DNA of 64,000 nt. Source: Chinchilla lanigera (taxonomy: Eukaryota; Chordata; Mammalia; Rodentia; Chinchillidae). The stretch's first letter is position 1, and each line of letters starts with the position of its first letter. This document shows, in pieces, positions 36,340 through 47,864 of this stretch. The stretch covers positions 10,283,638 through 10,347,637 of the forward strand of contig NW_004955446.1 in assembly GCF_000276665.1 (NCBI RefSeq), read 5' to 3'. The translations under genes and the position numbers were made by a program. The notes under the pieces are model-generated. The model saw only the letters and a program-made list of their open reading frames with translations. It was not told the DNA's origin and did no database searches.

Positions 36340-36805
36340 GTGCCTCCTCTCGATGAAAAGTGACTCTCATATTCATTCTGGGCTTGTGACCTAACAGTAG
36401 AATGTCAGTAACACTACTGACATCTTAAGTTTGATTCTACAAACCTTGGAAGCTTCCTTCTGGGGGACCAAACAGCCAGGCAAGTGTGAGCACCCTGAGA
36501 TCATAGGTAGGGAGAGCACACGCGAGCATTCAAGGTGACAAGCCCTGCCAAGGTTAGTCATCCAGTCCTACTAGTCCAAGCATCAGACATGCAAGTGAAG
36601 ACACAGTCTGGATGTCCAGCCCAGTCAGCCTTCAGATGGCTCCAGTCGTAGTAGACAACTGAATGTGAACACATAAGAGATCCCAAGCAAGAACCAGTCA
36701 ACTCACAGAAATAAGAGATCGTACCAAACTATAGTTTTAAGACACTAAACTTTGAGACAGTTTGTGATGCAGCAATAGAGAGCTAGAACAATGCAACCAG
36801 GGAAA
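36340..36805 (+). mobile_element. MLT1-type LTR (ERVL-MaLR)
   Basis: The LTR has the MLT1 order: CTCTCATATTCATTCTGGGC, CTTCTGGGGGACCAAACAGC, GTCCAGCCCAGTCAGCCTTC, AGATGGCTCCAGTCGTAGTA, GATCCCAAGCAAGAACCAGT, and the end TTTTAAGACACTAAACTTTG followed by GTGATGCAGCAATAGA. The length of about 450 bp fits a solo LTR. No internal sequence is attached. Confidence 0.82.
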
Positions 36806-36835
36806 GTAGACTAAGAGTTCAGAAACAGCACCTAA

Positions 36836-36890
36836 TGTAAGAATTTCAAATCACTGGAAAGCTGAAAATAACAATTTATCCAGTAAGCAC
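36836..36890 (+). repeat. Short match to the LTR start at 38.5 kb
   Basis: CAAATCACTGGAAAGCTG (36847) and the following 14 bases match 38556-38587 with two differences over 32 bp. The second copy lies at the 5' end of a probable LTR, so this may be a truncated piece of the same family. Confidence 0.5.
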
Positions 36891-36894
36891 TGGG

Positions 36895-37569
36895 TCATTG
36901 GTTTTCCAAAAGAGAAACCAACTTTGAATATGTTTTTCCCTTTGAAATTTCAATTTGATTTAACTTAATTTTATTGCTACTTGTCACTGGGTGATTAAGA
37001 ATTCTACACACTTTATCACTTGGAGAAATAAAGCAGAACAGCACTGTTCCCTGGAACTGCAGAAAAGCAGGGAATGAGAAAACCTGCATTTCCTTCCAGC
37101 TGAATCAGAGCAATGGGAACTGCCACCCCAGTGCTAACAGTTGCTGATCCAGCAGGGGGATGTCTCCCCTCTTGTTCTCCCTGCTGTAAACTAGCACAGG
37201 AGAATGGCATGACCAGTATTGTTAATTATGCTAATAATCATAATGGCAGCAAAATAAGTACAATTCAGGCTTCTCGTGATGGAGAGGGTTAAAATTTCAT
37301 GTTTCTCCATGATTATACTAATGATCTCATTAACTGAGTTAAAAGATAGATTACACACACTTTCCATGTGTGTAGTCTTTTTGGTCTTACTTTTGAATGC
37401 CTAGTTCTAAATCCAAGGCCTGCCACATATAGATTTTTAATGAAGTCTGCTAGGAATGAATACCTTGCAAGCAACATGATGTAAACCGTATTAGACAAGT
37501 AGGGCAGGGGACCTTATATGTATATACTATATATGAAATTTATTTTATGCAATACAATATTTTTGTTTC

Positions 37570-37614
<45 letters not shown>

Positions 37615-38405
37615 TCCATTTTTGCAGATCATATAGGTGGTTTTTGAAAGGCAAATAAGATCTCTGTCAGCCTTTTATTGCTCCAAAGCAATGTTACCTT
37701 CAGACTTAATCTAGGCAAACCTTGAGCAATTAAAAACCAAGACAGTGACCTAGATCCTCCTTTGGGGTCTAGATTTAGTTGTATTGCCTTTTGTATAATA
37801 GGCCCCCACATTTTTCTAAAGATGTATAGATTTTTCTTAAATGAGGTGTTTCTAATAATCTTAGCAATGGAGACATTTCTTCAAAGCTATATCATATGGA
37901 ACTCCAAACAAAAATATTTAAATGAAGCCTGCTTGATTAAAGCAAAGATGAGGATCTAAAGTGATATGTACTCACCCTCTCTGACTACTCTGAGATAATT
38001 GTGAGAAACCATGAATAAATAAATATCTTGAAGATGTCAGCCTCATTTGTTGAACCACAAATCCTCTCTTTTTTAAGAGAACTCCAATTTTTATCATTGC
38101 TATTTAGACTGATCTCTGACCAGAGACCATTTGGTTGAGGCCAGACTCTGTTTCTGAGAGCCTAGAAGACCTCCTTCTCTATGCCTGAGTTCTGATTTAA
38201 TCTTAGATCCACAGCAGGGCTTCATTTCTAGAATCCTAGCTGAAGAACCTATTTCTGCATGATTGTCACCATTGCACTATCTCCTGCCACCACATTCTGC
38301 CTGTCAGATCCAACTCCTTGAATGCTGACACTAGTAGGTACCAGTCCTGATTTTGCCATATAGTTTGGGCACAGCATTTTCCACCCTCTGGCATCAGCAT
38401 TCTGC
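36895..38405. other. Unannotated non-coding DNA
   Basis: No gene was recognised. A GT microsatellite is at 37571-37612, and the section 38060-38411 precedes a 40 nt A tract without showing a known SINE or L1 body. Confidence 0.4.
37571..37612. repeat. (TA)n(TG)n microsatellite
   Basis: A short TATATA run passes into about 18 TG units. Confidence 0.98.
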
Positions 38406-38411
38406 TCTTGC

Positions 38412-38451
38412 AAAAAAAAAAAAACAAAAAAAAAAAAAAAAAAAAAAAAAA
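38412..38451 (+). repeat. Poly(A) tract, 40 nt
   Basis: Forty bases of A with a single C at 38425. Long A tracts in mammals usually mark the 3' end of a retroposed element, but the sequence before it is not a SINE or L1 that I recognise. It could be the tail of an unrecognised retrocopy. Confidence 0.95.
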
Positions 38452-38532
38452 CTACAGGTTTAGTGGCTTAAAACAAAACATGTATTATTCTATAGTGTGT
38501 CAGAAGCCTGGGTTTAGCTGGGTCCTCTGCCT
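38452..38532 (-). mobile_element. Ancient LTR-like repeat, part 1
   Basis: TTTAGTGGCTTAAAACAAAA, CAGAAGCCTGGGTTTAGCTG and GGTCCTCTGC match the first part of a widespread old mammalian repeat ('GTGGCTTAAAACAACA...TCAGAAGTC...GCTGGGTCCTCTGC'), probably MaLR-like and read in antisense. The continuation is displaced to after 39020. Confidence 0.5.
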
Positions 38533-39016
38533 TGTCGAATAGTTGGAGGCTAGTTCAAATCACTGGAAAGCTGGAAATAGCAATTTAAGGCAGCTGGGGT
38601 AGTTTGGCACTACCTAACAATTGAGGTAACTTATTGACAGTGGGTGAAGAGCAACCAAACCTGACAAGGGATCAAACCGAGCCCTACATCCGGTACAGAT
38701 CTTCTCATAGGAGAACAGTCTAAACCTCGCACTTGATATCTAATCGTCTAGAGAAAGACAAAGTGGGACCACCTTGATCGGCTGTGATAAAAGAACAGCA
38801 GCAAAGGACTTTGCCGCCACTACCCTCTTGTTCTTGCAGTGATTCACTCTGCTTGCAGGATGTATCTCCTCTTTTTCCTGCAAAGCACCCTCTTCTCCCT
38901 GAACACTTCTCCTTTTTATCCTCTTTTTCTGATTTCTGCCCTCAAATAAACAGTGATCTTTTACATCTACTGTGTTCTGACCAGTTCACTGAGGAGTGAA
39001 TAAGAACATGGAAACA
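38533..39016 (+). mobile_element. Probable retroviral solo LTR inserted in older repeat
   Basis: A 484 bp block that begins TG and ends CA interrupts the flanking repeat. It has a TATA-like TGATAAAAG at 38785 and a polyadenylation signal AATAAA at 38945 followed by a GT/T-rich region, as expected of an LTR U3-R-U5. The six bases on each side (CTGCCT and GTGCTT) are a possible degenerate 6 bp target duplication, which would fit an ERVK-type element. No gag, pol or env sequence is present. The class is inference. Confidence 0.5.
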
Positions 39017-39440
39017 GTGCTTGTCTCTTCCCCGTCCATTAAGAGCCTGACTAAGTTGAAATCAAGGTGTCATCTAGCTGGATCCTCATCGGAAAGCTCA
39101 ACTAAGAAAATTTTGGCTCCTGATCGCCCTCAGACTCTTTGGCAGAATTAATCTCTTGAACTGAGGATTCATTATCTTACTAGGTAATGGCAAAGGACCA
39201 CTCTTGGCCACTAGAAGCCCCTCTCAGGTCCTAGCCCCATGACCTCTCATATTTTAACACTGAAACCTTCTGATACTTCAGATCTCTATAACTTCTTCTC
39301 CTCCTGCTTGCCAGGGAACATTTCTGCTTTCATAGGGCTGATTATTTTAAGATCAACTGATCAATACCTTGAATATATTGCAAACTACTTTATACTCTGT
39401 AACATAACAGCAGTGAGAGAAACATAAAGGGCACAAAGAT
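39017..39440 (-). mobile_element. Ancient LTR-like repeat, part 2
   Basis: TTGAAATCAAGGTGTCATCT (39056) continues the repeat broken at 38532, followed by GGCAGAATTAATCTCTTGAA and a CCTCTC/CCCATGACC block. The order agrees with the same old repeat read in antisense. The distal end is uncertain. Confidence 0.45.
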
Positions 39441-39554
39441 CATGGGGACTACTTGGAATTTTCTCTACCACACCTTCTTATAAGTATGCACCACAAACTT
39501 TTGAGCTGTTCCTTTCTGTTCTGGTCAGGAAAAGTTCATTACTGTAATAACTAA

Positions 39555-39965
39555 ACTTAAAAGTCCCAGTGGCCCAGTACAACCCAGGTTTCCTTCTCTG
39601 TCACATCAGAGTCCATCTAGGTCCTAGCTCAGCAGAAGCCCTGTTCTACATGGTGGTCTAGAAACTCGGGTTCTGTAGATTTATAACTCTGCTCTTCCTC
39701 AGAGCTCAAAGTCTTCCACTGGTTCTCCTCTGTTCTTCTAGCAGATGAGAAAAGAGAATATGGAAGATTTTGAAGGAATATATGAGCCAGACCTTAATGC
39801 TTCCTTCTATATTCTGTTGACCATGGCTAGACACATAGTTGTCATGGTTTGTAAGACAGTTTAGAAAGTACATGACATGTGCCAAGGAGAACGGATAAAC
39901 GGTCGGCGAACTGCAGTCCCCTCTCTGCCTTCTCCTTTTTCTCCACTAAGCTTCTGGTGGGGCCT
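39555..39965. mobile_element. Unclassified ancient interspersed repeat
   Basis: Blocks CATCAGAGTCCATCTAGGTC, CTGTTCTACATGGTGGTCTA and AAAGTCTTCCACTGG, then GAAAAGAGAATATGGAAG, occur in an order also suggested at 62310-62650. This points to a common old mammalian repeat, but I cannot name it. Confidence 0.35.
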
Positions 39966-39969
39966 GGTA

Positions 39970-42170
39970 TGCTTCTCAGACCTAACAGAGGGCAGAGAAT
40001 TACCTTTTCTTTCTGAAAACCTTAATATGCGTACCCTTAAAAAAACTCAGTTCTAAATTGGTCACTAACATAGCACACAGAATTTAAAATAATGACAGTG
40101 CCAAGATATCTGTCCACTGACTCTAAAATTATTTTTTTTAATAATTTGGGGATTTACATATCAACTATATGTTGCATTAAAACACATAAACTTCATTCTT
40201 ATCCCAAAGGAAAGTTTTGCAATTAACAGATAATGAATCTACTGTAGTGCTGAGAAAAGAAGTGCATTTTAGAAACAGGAAGTGACACACGGACCCCCAC
40301 ACACACAGAGATTTGTATAATTAAACTACATCCATCCCCTTTCCTACTATCAAGAAAGTTTCTGTTCATTTTCAAAATGTCTTCTGAAGTTATTCTCTTC
40401 AGACACTTTCTGGCGTGGTTAACCTTTGTTCTGGGAGCTGCAAGAAAGCAACTTGTTATTTTTGGAGAGTTACCATCCTTGTGCTGGGTCAAGGAGAACA
40501 TGCATTACAATTCTGAACAAGCTCTAAGCATAGTTTGAAATCTCACCTTGAGAAGGAAAATTACATTGTTCTTTCCTGCTGTGAAAGATTCTGCGTAAAA
40601 AAATTAAAAGATGCTAGAAGCCCTTGAAATACCTGAGACCTGATATATCCAAGGTGGTAAACATCTTGAAGTCTTTATATCCATATTTCAAAGGATTAGT
40701 TAGGCTGCCATTATGTAAGCCTTGCTTTTCATATCAGTCTTCACTGATTTCCCCTTTACTTTTCCTGTTTAATTTTAGTGTTCAATGACTTGGCATAGAG
40801 ACTTTCTCATGAGTGTTTAACCACTTCTCACGGCCTTACTTGTTTCTTATATCACCCTGGAGTAGAACAGGAACTTTGAGGATACGAAAGCAAGGAGTTT
40901 GAGAACCACTTCCCCAGTCTCCTTAGTGGGATGAAAACATGAGTTCAGAGTTATGAAGAGGAGCAAATGAAATTCCTTCACGAAATCAGGTAGAGTTTGG
41001 GGGCAAGGTGCTTTCCATTATTGTTCAAAAGCCTCCTGCGTGTTACTCTATGAAGATAAATAAGTTAATAAAATAAATTTCAAGAAGGACATTTTACCAT
41101 GCCGTGTTCAAATTTAGTTTCTAGTCACATAATACAGCAATCTCCTCTATACTCTGAGCTCCCATTACAAAAGTTTGGATAGACTATTTGGAAATAAAAT
41201 TCTCAATAGTACTTTCTCTGTTATTTTTGCTATCATTTTCTACAAGCTCACTGTAAAATGTTGTTCAGTTTAATATCTAAACCACTAAGTATAGGATGGT
41301 AGAGAAAATCAAAACTCAAGCAGAAGATATTTTCAACACACAACAGGCGTAGCTTATTTTCTTAATCACTGAATGTTAAGAAAAATAAAATGTAGTGGCT
41401 CAATGCTCCACGTAGGAAGACTGACACTAAACATTTTTGTAAAAGGCTAAATTTATAATCAGTCTTTGATATTTCATTAATCCTAGTTTTGTTTAGAAAT
41501 GAATATCTTCTAGTTGTCCAAGTCTGCAGATTTATACTTGTTATAGATGAAACTGGTTCACTAAGCTAACAATCGGGGAAATTATTCAGCTTTCCCTTTG
41601 CCATTTATTTTCCAAACACAGATAACTCCACTTGCAACCTTTGTGAAAAACTACGAGGTCAACAACCAGTCAAGCTCCTCTTATCTTTGCTGATGATAAA
41701 GAAGTCATAAATGAAATACATTCACTCAGATGTTCAAGATGCACTAATCCAGATACATCACTTTTTACTTGGTTTGATTTGTTTTTATAGGGTCATCCAC
41801 TAAAATGATAAAAGGAAGAAACTTTGTCATGCAGCCTAATAGCATCAACTATTTGTATATTATGAAAAAGTTGTTATTATCCAGCTGTGTAATCTTTCCA
41901 AAGAAGGCACAAAGAGGACAAGGTCTACCAAAGTTCAGGGGCCTTAAAATAAGCTGATTCTCTAGGCTATAAATTGCCTATTGACCTTGCACGACTAAAA
42001 TGGCTTTTTAGTGGAAATCAACTCTGAACCCCAAAATGATATGTTGAAAGTTAAGCTCTCCAGGATGCCAACAGCCCTTCAGGGTGCCAAGAAAGAAGTG
42101 TACTCCTACAAACCTAAAAGAAAATTGCTAGCACTGACCTCTTTCCACAGCAGGGAAACAATTTGGTGCT
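39970..42170. other. Unannotated non-coding DNA
   Basis: No gene or classified repeat. Open frames reach 92 codons (minus, 40223-40501) but have no motif. Confidence 0.4.
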
Positions 42171-42175
42171 TGCTT

Positions 42176-42181
42176 GCTTTT

Positions 42182-42249
<68 letters not shown>
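42176..42249. repeat. (TTTC)n microsatellite
   Basis: About 17 uninterrupted CTTT units preceded by TTGCTTGC. The repeat creates the Phe/Leu/Ser-rich open frames through 42011-42442, which should not be called as genes. This is a highly mutable tetranucleotide. Confidence 0.98.
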
Positions 42250-43202
42250 GTCTACTACTTCCCCCAACCCCAGAAATATGGCTTTTTTAATCCACTCCTC
42301 CCCATTCTTCTATTTATATTGCTTGTTTTGCCATTTAGAAAAGATAGGTTTAGAGTGCCAACAAATACCCACAGTCAAAGGACAAAAGCTAGTAAAAATG
42401 ACTGCAAAGCACTGTGAAAAATTAACAGGCTGCAAATGCTGAGTCTACTCAAAGCAATGGTATAATCACAAAGGAAAATAAAGAAACTTCTGTCGTTGAA
42501 CATACAAAGCCATAATGAAAGCACTTTAATAATTTAAAACCATCAATAAGCTAACATGTGTTTCTCCTTACAGCTTGTGTTAACCACAAGGAGGAGAGTC
42601 AAAATTTTATGTTTGTATAATGTGTGTTTGGCACTTAAACGAACTCCAAAAATCAGTGCAAAAGTAGAAGTAAAGCAAGAGTGCGCTTTCCTAAACCACT
42701 TCATATCCACTTGGGCTTCACCCAAACTTCCAATTTCAACAAAGGAACATATGGAAGTAGGGTAAAGAAGGGAGAAACCAAGGTGAGCTCCCTACCCCAG
42801 GTTCTGAAATTGCTAGAAATTGAAGGGATGTTGATGTATCCGTTCCAACTTAAAAGACTAAGAAAAGAAATGTGCTTTTGATTTACCACAAGCCATATAT
42901 TTCTCTATAACCAAAGTCTGATCCACTAACCCTCTTCTAAAAGCCCACTTCATGGTAGATACAGTTTTTCTTCAATGCAGCCAGTCAATTCATGAACCTC
43001 CTCAAGCCAGCCCCTTACCTTATGGAAAACTCAAGGCTTTGAGTCATAGGAAGTTGATGGTTTGAATTTTCAAGTCTTCTACCATTTGAATCAGTGTCAT
43101 GCAATCTTAGCATTCATAGAGAAAAATTCAAACTATGGTGCAAGAACTACTGCCAGATTGAGAATTGTCTACCTGGAGATAAAGAAGGGCAGTAACATTT
43201 AG

Positions 43203-43254
43203 AATACTTTATAACTTTATAACTTAATACTTTATAACTTAATACTTTATAACA
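43203..43254. repeat. 15 bp tandem repeat
   Basis: AATACTTTATAACTT is repeated about three times, with the first unit carrying an extra TATAACTT. Confidence 0.9.
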
Positions 43255-43714
43255 ATTTGCCAGAATAATTTTGGTCTATTTATTCTAATTATTAAAAATT
43301 TGACACTTATATTTTGTGTTTTCCATTTTGGTTTATTAATTCATTTTTCTTATATTTTGTAAATTATCAGTCTACCGTAGACTGGAAAATTCGAAGGAAA
43401 GGATCCTTTACCATTGTTGAGAACCACCACTCTAAACCATCCAGGTTTTCTCTTAGTCTTGTGGCATAGTTTTTCACATGAGCAAACTTATCAAGTATTG
43501 CCCTTCAATGAATTATTTCATATGTATCTATGTTTCAGTGGTGGGTAGCTTATGACTTTGGCACTTAAATTTGTCCAGATACTTTATGAAGCAGAAAGAC
43601 AGCATAGGAAACTATGGAAAATTATCCAGGCAATTCCAATAAAGCAAATGGGGGAAGGGAGACCTGGAGGAAGGTAGGAAAAAACAAATTGGAATACAGC
43701 TTGTGACCCCTGTG

Positions 43715-43812
43715 AAGAAGAAAAGGAGAGAAGGAAAGTAAGAAGGGAGGGAGAGAAAGAGGGAGAGATGGGAGAAGGGAGAGAGAGAAAATGAGAAAAA
43801 GGGAAGCTGACC
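43715..43812. repeat. Purine-rich (GAAGGGA) tract
   Basis: Almost pure A/G over about 95 bp. It causes the Ser/Pro/Leu-rich open frames on the minus strand at 43584-43943. Confidence 0.9.
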
Positions 43813-46619
43813 TTAGAACATAGAATATTCTCAGAAAGTTCAACAAAGCTGGTGTAGAGTCCCTTTGAGCCACTGCCACCTATCAGAGGAGTCCCATCTC
43901 TCCAAAATGGGATTGCTTTTATCTTCCTGTCATGTTCAGTCATTAGCTAGAAATGACCTTCAGAAAGTGGGACCTGGGCACAAATGCAGTGATGAATTTC
44001 AAAGCAGAGCAGATGGGGCATTGTTCAATTACATTCTCTGTAGTAGGGGATCTGCAGGGCACGTTGTTACGGCCACCACACTGCTCCTGATTTCACTGAG
44101 AGGCTATGACCTCCTTTTTGCCTGTAGATGAAAAGCAGGGAAGTAGAGTTAATGCTTCTGACCTCTCAGCCCATATACGCTCTTCAGTCACTTTTCTAAG
44201 CTCACTAATTTGGTAAAACCAAGGAAAAAGTCCCATATGTACAAGGCCAAGTTAACCTTCAGCAGGACCACAGCATTATGAAAGGAAAAGCAGCTTCTTT
44301 CCAGCTGCTTTCAGCTATCCAGGCAATACTTGGGTATGAAAACTTAGATTTATGATAAGAAATATCATTAGTTTTATCAGAAAATTTCTCACTTTCAGGA
44401 GTTTGGGAAAAGGTGCCTCATTTATAAATATATTCAACACTACTTTTTTAGTCTTTATTTATATTCCTATTTCTGCTTCTCTTTAGAGAGGAAACTGCAA
44501 AGGAGAAAGATAAGTGACTCAGTGATTCATATTTGCTACCTGACTTCCAAGGTATGGATGAATGTGTGTCTGTACTAACCTAAATTCAGTACATGAGACA
44601 TGCAATGTTCTTGAGTGTTCTTCAGCTCTTAGACACAATGGCTGAGGGTAACAGCAGCTGCTAAATATGAGTGCTAAATACATGACAGCCCTTGTCATTA
44701 GAGTAAAAAGTATGAACAACATTCCATAAAGCGTAGCCATGCTTTCAGTTAAACATAGCCTATTTATAATAAAAAAAACTCATGGCCTTGTGAAAAACTA
44801 TGAAGTACTTATTTTTTCTTGGGGAAGTAGGGTGAATGTTTTGGATAGATGCTTTTTGTGGAATTCTTTTTGTAACTGCAAATGTCTAAAAGACAACTCA
44901 ATCTGAAAACATGAAGAAAGCTTCATTAGTAAAAAGTGTCAGTCCATTCTGAGACACCAGGAATAACATCACTAATAATTTATGAAGAGCTAAATCTACA
45001 AGGAGTTCAAGTGCTCTTATCAGAAAGACATCCTTCTGAATGATCTAGGTTGTCATCACTGGTAAACTGGAAAGCTTTTACTACTTCATCATTTTGTAAT
45101 CTAGGAAAAAATATGATCAGTCAAGAAATATAAGTAAGAATTTGTATCATTCTTAGGTGTTAGTTTACCATGCAAAACTTTGAATTAATCTACTGATTTT
45201 GTTGTGTCTGCGGATTGAAAATCTTCTTCTGATAGTCTTTAAATGTCAAAGAAAATATGTCTGTACTATTTAAACTCTCACTAACATACTGAATCTAAGG
45301 AATCTTGGAACACATTTTTTAGTGGTAGTGGTACTGTGAATAATGTCCAGAAGTGTCAGCAGTAGTCCAAACATTATTTCCACCAACATTAAAGAGAATA
45401 CCCAGGAAGCACATTGAAAAAGCTTTCAAAGCCATCTGAAATCAGTCTCCATTGAAGACAATTATCTTGGAAAATGGAGGGCAGCCAAAACCACTTTTTC
45501 CGTTCTGCTTAGGAATGTTACAGTGTTTTTAAGAGGACAAGTAGAATATTACTCAAATCAATGAAACATATATCATTGAGCAATCTACATCTTTGTGTGG
45601 TCACAGGTCCAGCTACATAAAAAATAAAAATATGGTTTATTTTTTATCAAAAGTTTTAAAGACAAAATGTTCCCATGAAATCTAAATCAGTAAAATGATT
45701 CTTTTAATGACCAGCAATTCACCCCCAAACCTGTATTTTCTTGGGCTAATTAAGATAATTGCTTAGTAAATCATCCAGTCCCTCTAGATATGTTTTGTTT
45801 GCATAAATGCACTCCTATTCATATGTAGAGGTTCATTAAATCCTATTACCTAGAATTATAAGCAACGAAGGCAAAGCCAAAACAGTCAGGTAAAGATTAT
45901 AAAACCTGGAATTTGTTATGGATCTTGACTCTTTCAATTTAACATGACTTCATCAATGTCATAGTCACGTAAAGTGGCTCAGATTAAGGCTGTCCTATAA
46001 CATTCTCCTCCTAATATATCCAGAACAATGAATTTGATTATCCATCTATGACATTCCAATCAGTGCCTATATTTACATTGATTTATTTGCATAAAGAAAA
46101 ACATGTGGTACATATTCTTATTCCAGTGGCTATGGGAAATTCCACCCACTACACAAGAAAGGGAAACTATTAAAGAAGCTTCATACTGATACTCTTAAAA
46201 TGCTTCCTTGCACAAATCCAGTGCTCATAAAAATGAAGTCATGTACACCTAAGTTTTAAGGTTTACCCTTCATGGACATGTTTTGGGCATGGAACATAGA
46301 TTCATATTAAAATCTTCAAATTTTGCCTATACATAAGTGGGAAAAGTCATAGGGGAGATGTTTCTATAAATATCACTTTAACTTTCCAAATATATCCTTA
46401 AGAAAAAGTGAAGGTTACTTGTGATTTTTAAAGTGATTGTACTTATAGGCAGACTGCTAATCTACAAGCTTTACACATGAGAGATTTCTCCCTCTAGGCA
46501 TTTGCCAAATTTTAAAATTCACAGAAAGAACTTCAGATCACATCAATGTTTTGCCTTTTACTAAAGATTTCCATGGAGAGAAAGAACAGTTAAGAAACTA
46601 AACGAAGTCACTTAATTTC

Positions 46620-47860
46620 AGAGTAGAAATCTTTAATAAAATTTTAGCAATGTATGAAAAGAATAATATGACCAACAAGTGAGGTTTATTCTAGGTGTGC
46701 AAAGGAAGTTTTATATTTGAAAAATCAATTATTATCCTTATTATCTTCCAAATATTAACAAGCTAAATAAAAAGACATAATCATATTATTTGACTCACAA
46801 AGAGCATCTGGTAAATTTCAAAACACATTTATTATATTTTTAAAAAAAACCTCTCAGTAAACTGCAAATATAGAAGAACTTGTTCCATTTTACAAGGAGG
46901 ATTTCAAAAAAAATTACAGTTAACATCATTCATAATAATGAATGGCTAAATGTTTTCTCTTTAAGTTTAAGAAAAAGCCAAGGAAATCTGTTTTTGTCAC
47001 TAATTTTGAAATTTTATTTATTTATTTATTTATTTTTGATACCAGGAATTCAACTCAGGACCTTGTGCTTACCAGGCAGGCGCTTGTGCCACTGAGCTAT
47101 AACCCAGCCCTAGTTTTGAAATTTTGATGGATGTCATCATCACTACAGTAAAGCAAGCAAATTTTTTCTAAAATACAGAGTGGGTAAAAAAAAATATCAT
47201 CTCTATTCAGAGGTGACATGAGTAGCTTGTAAAAAAATCTTCCATGGAATCTTAAATACAAAAAATCAAAGCAAAACAAAAATTCTCCTTGAAATAACAA
47301 ATGAGCTTATCAAAGTCATAAAAAGGCAAGGTTAGCACAAAAAAGAATTACAATATTGTATATTGGCAACAAAAATCAGAAAACAAAATTAATTTTAAAA
47401 CACACAAAATTTACAATTTCTCAAAGAAATATAATTCTTAGACATTAACATTAAAAATATAGAGAATCTATATGATATAAATTGCAAAATGCTGATGAGA
47501 GAAAAGAAGACATACTATGTTCATGAGTAATAGATTCAATATAATAAAGATATTAGTTCCCTCCTAAGTTATTTTATGTGTTTAACAGTTCTATCAAAAT
47601 CTAGTAAGATGTTACAAGAACTACAGACACATAAACATGACCAATTAATTTCTGACAAAAAGGAAAATAAGTTGTTAAGTATTTTAATGAATAGTGGTGA
47701 AGCATTTGGACACTCAAAGGAAAAACCATGAGCTTCAACCTAATTATCACATACTGTGCTAAAAGATAAATTCAAAGTAGATCATGGACTTACATATAAA
47801 ACACAAAACTATAAAACTTCTAGAAAAAAGCTTGTAGATTTTTGTCACTCCTCAGCAATA
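46620..47860 (+). mobile_element. Old L1M-type ORF2 fragment
   Basis: Landmarks in ORF2 order: AATCTTTAATAAAATTTTAG, GAGGTTTATTCTAGGTGTGC, AAAAATCAATTATTATCC, TTAACATCATTCATAATAAT, ACCTAATTATCACATACTGT, GTAGATCATGGACTTACATA and ACTATAAAACTTCTAGAAAA (47808). It spans the RT domain to the post-RT region, is heavily diverged, and contains an ID insertion (47016-47113) that splits it. Confidence 0.8.
47004..47125 (-). mobile_element. ID-family SINE in old L1, with TSD
   Basis: The body on the minus strand includes the reverse complements of GATACCAGGAATTCAACTCA (B-box side) and GCCACTGAGCTATAACCCAG (A-box side). The tail is (ATTT)n on plus. A 12 bp duplication TTTTGAAATTTT brackets it at 47004-47015 and 47114-47125. 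Confidence 0.93.
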
Positions 47861-47864
47861 AAGG

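Larger units (their letters stand above)
42250..46615. other. Long non-coding stretch
   Basis: About 4.4 kb with no classified SINE or L1. It holds a 15 bp tandem repeat (43203-43254) and a purine-rich tract (43715-43812). A weak exon-like patch lies on the minus strand at 45007-45100. Repeat density is unusually low for this window. Confidence 0.4.

Noticed and set aside
42011..42442. 143-codon and overlapping 84-codon open frames
   Set aside because: The middle is the translated (TTTC)n microsatellite, which keeps frames open artificially. The flanks have no motif.
43584..43943. 119-codon minus-strand frame rich in Ser, Pro and Leu
   Set aside because: It is the antisense of a purine-rich tract. 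Two overlapping frames are open for the same reason.
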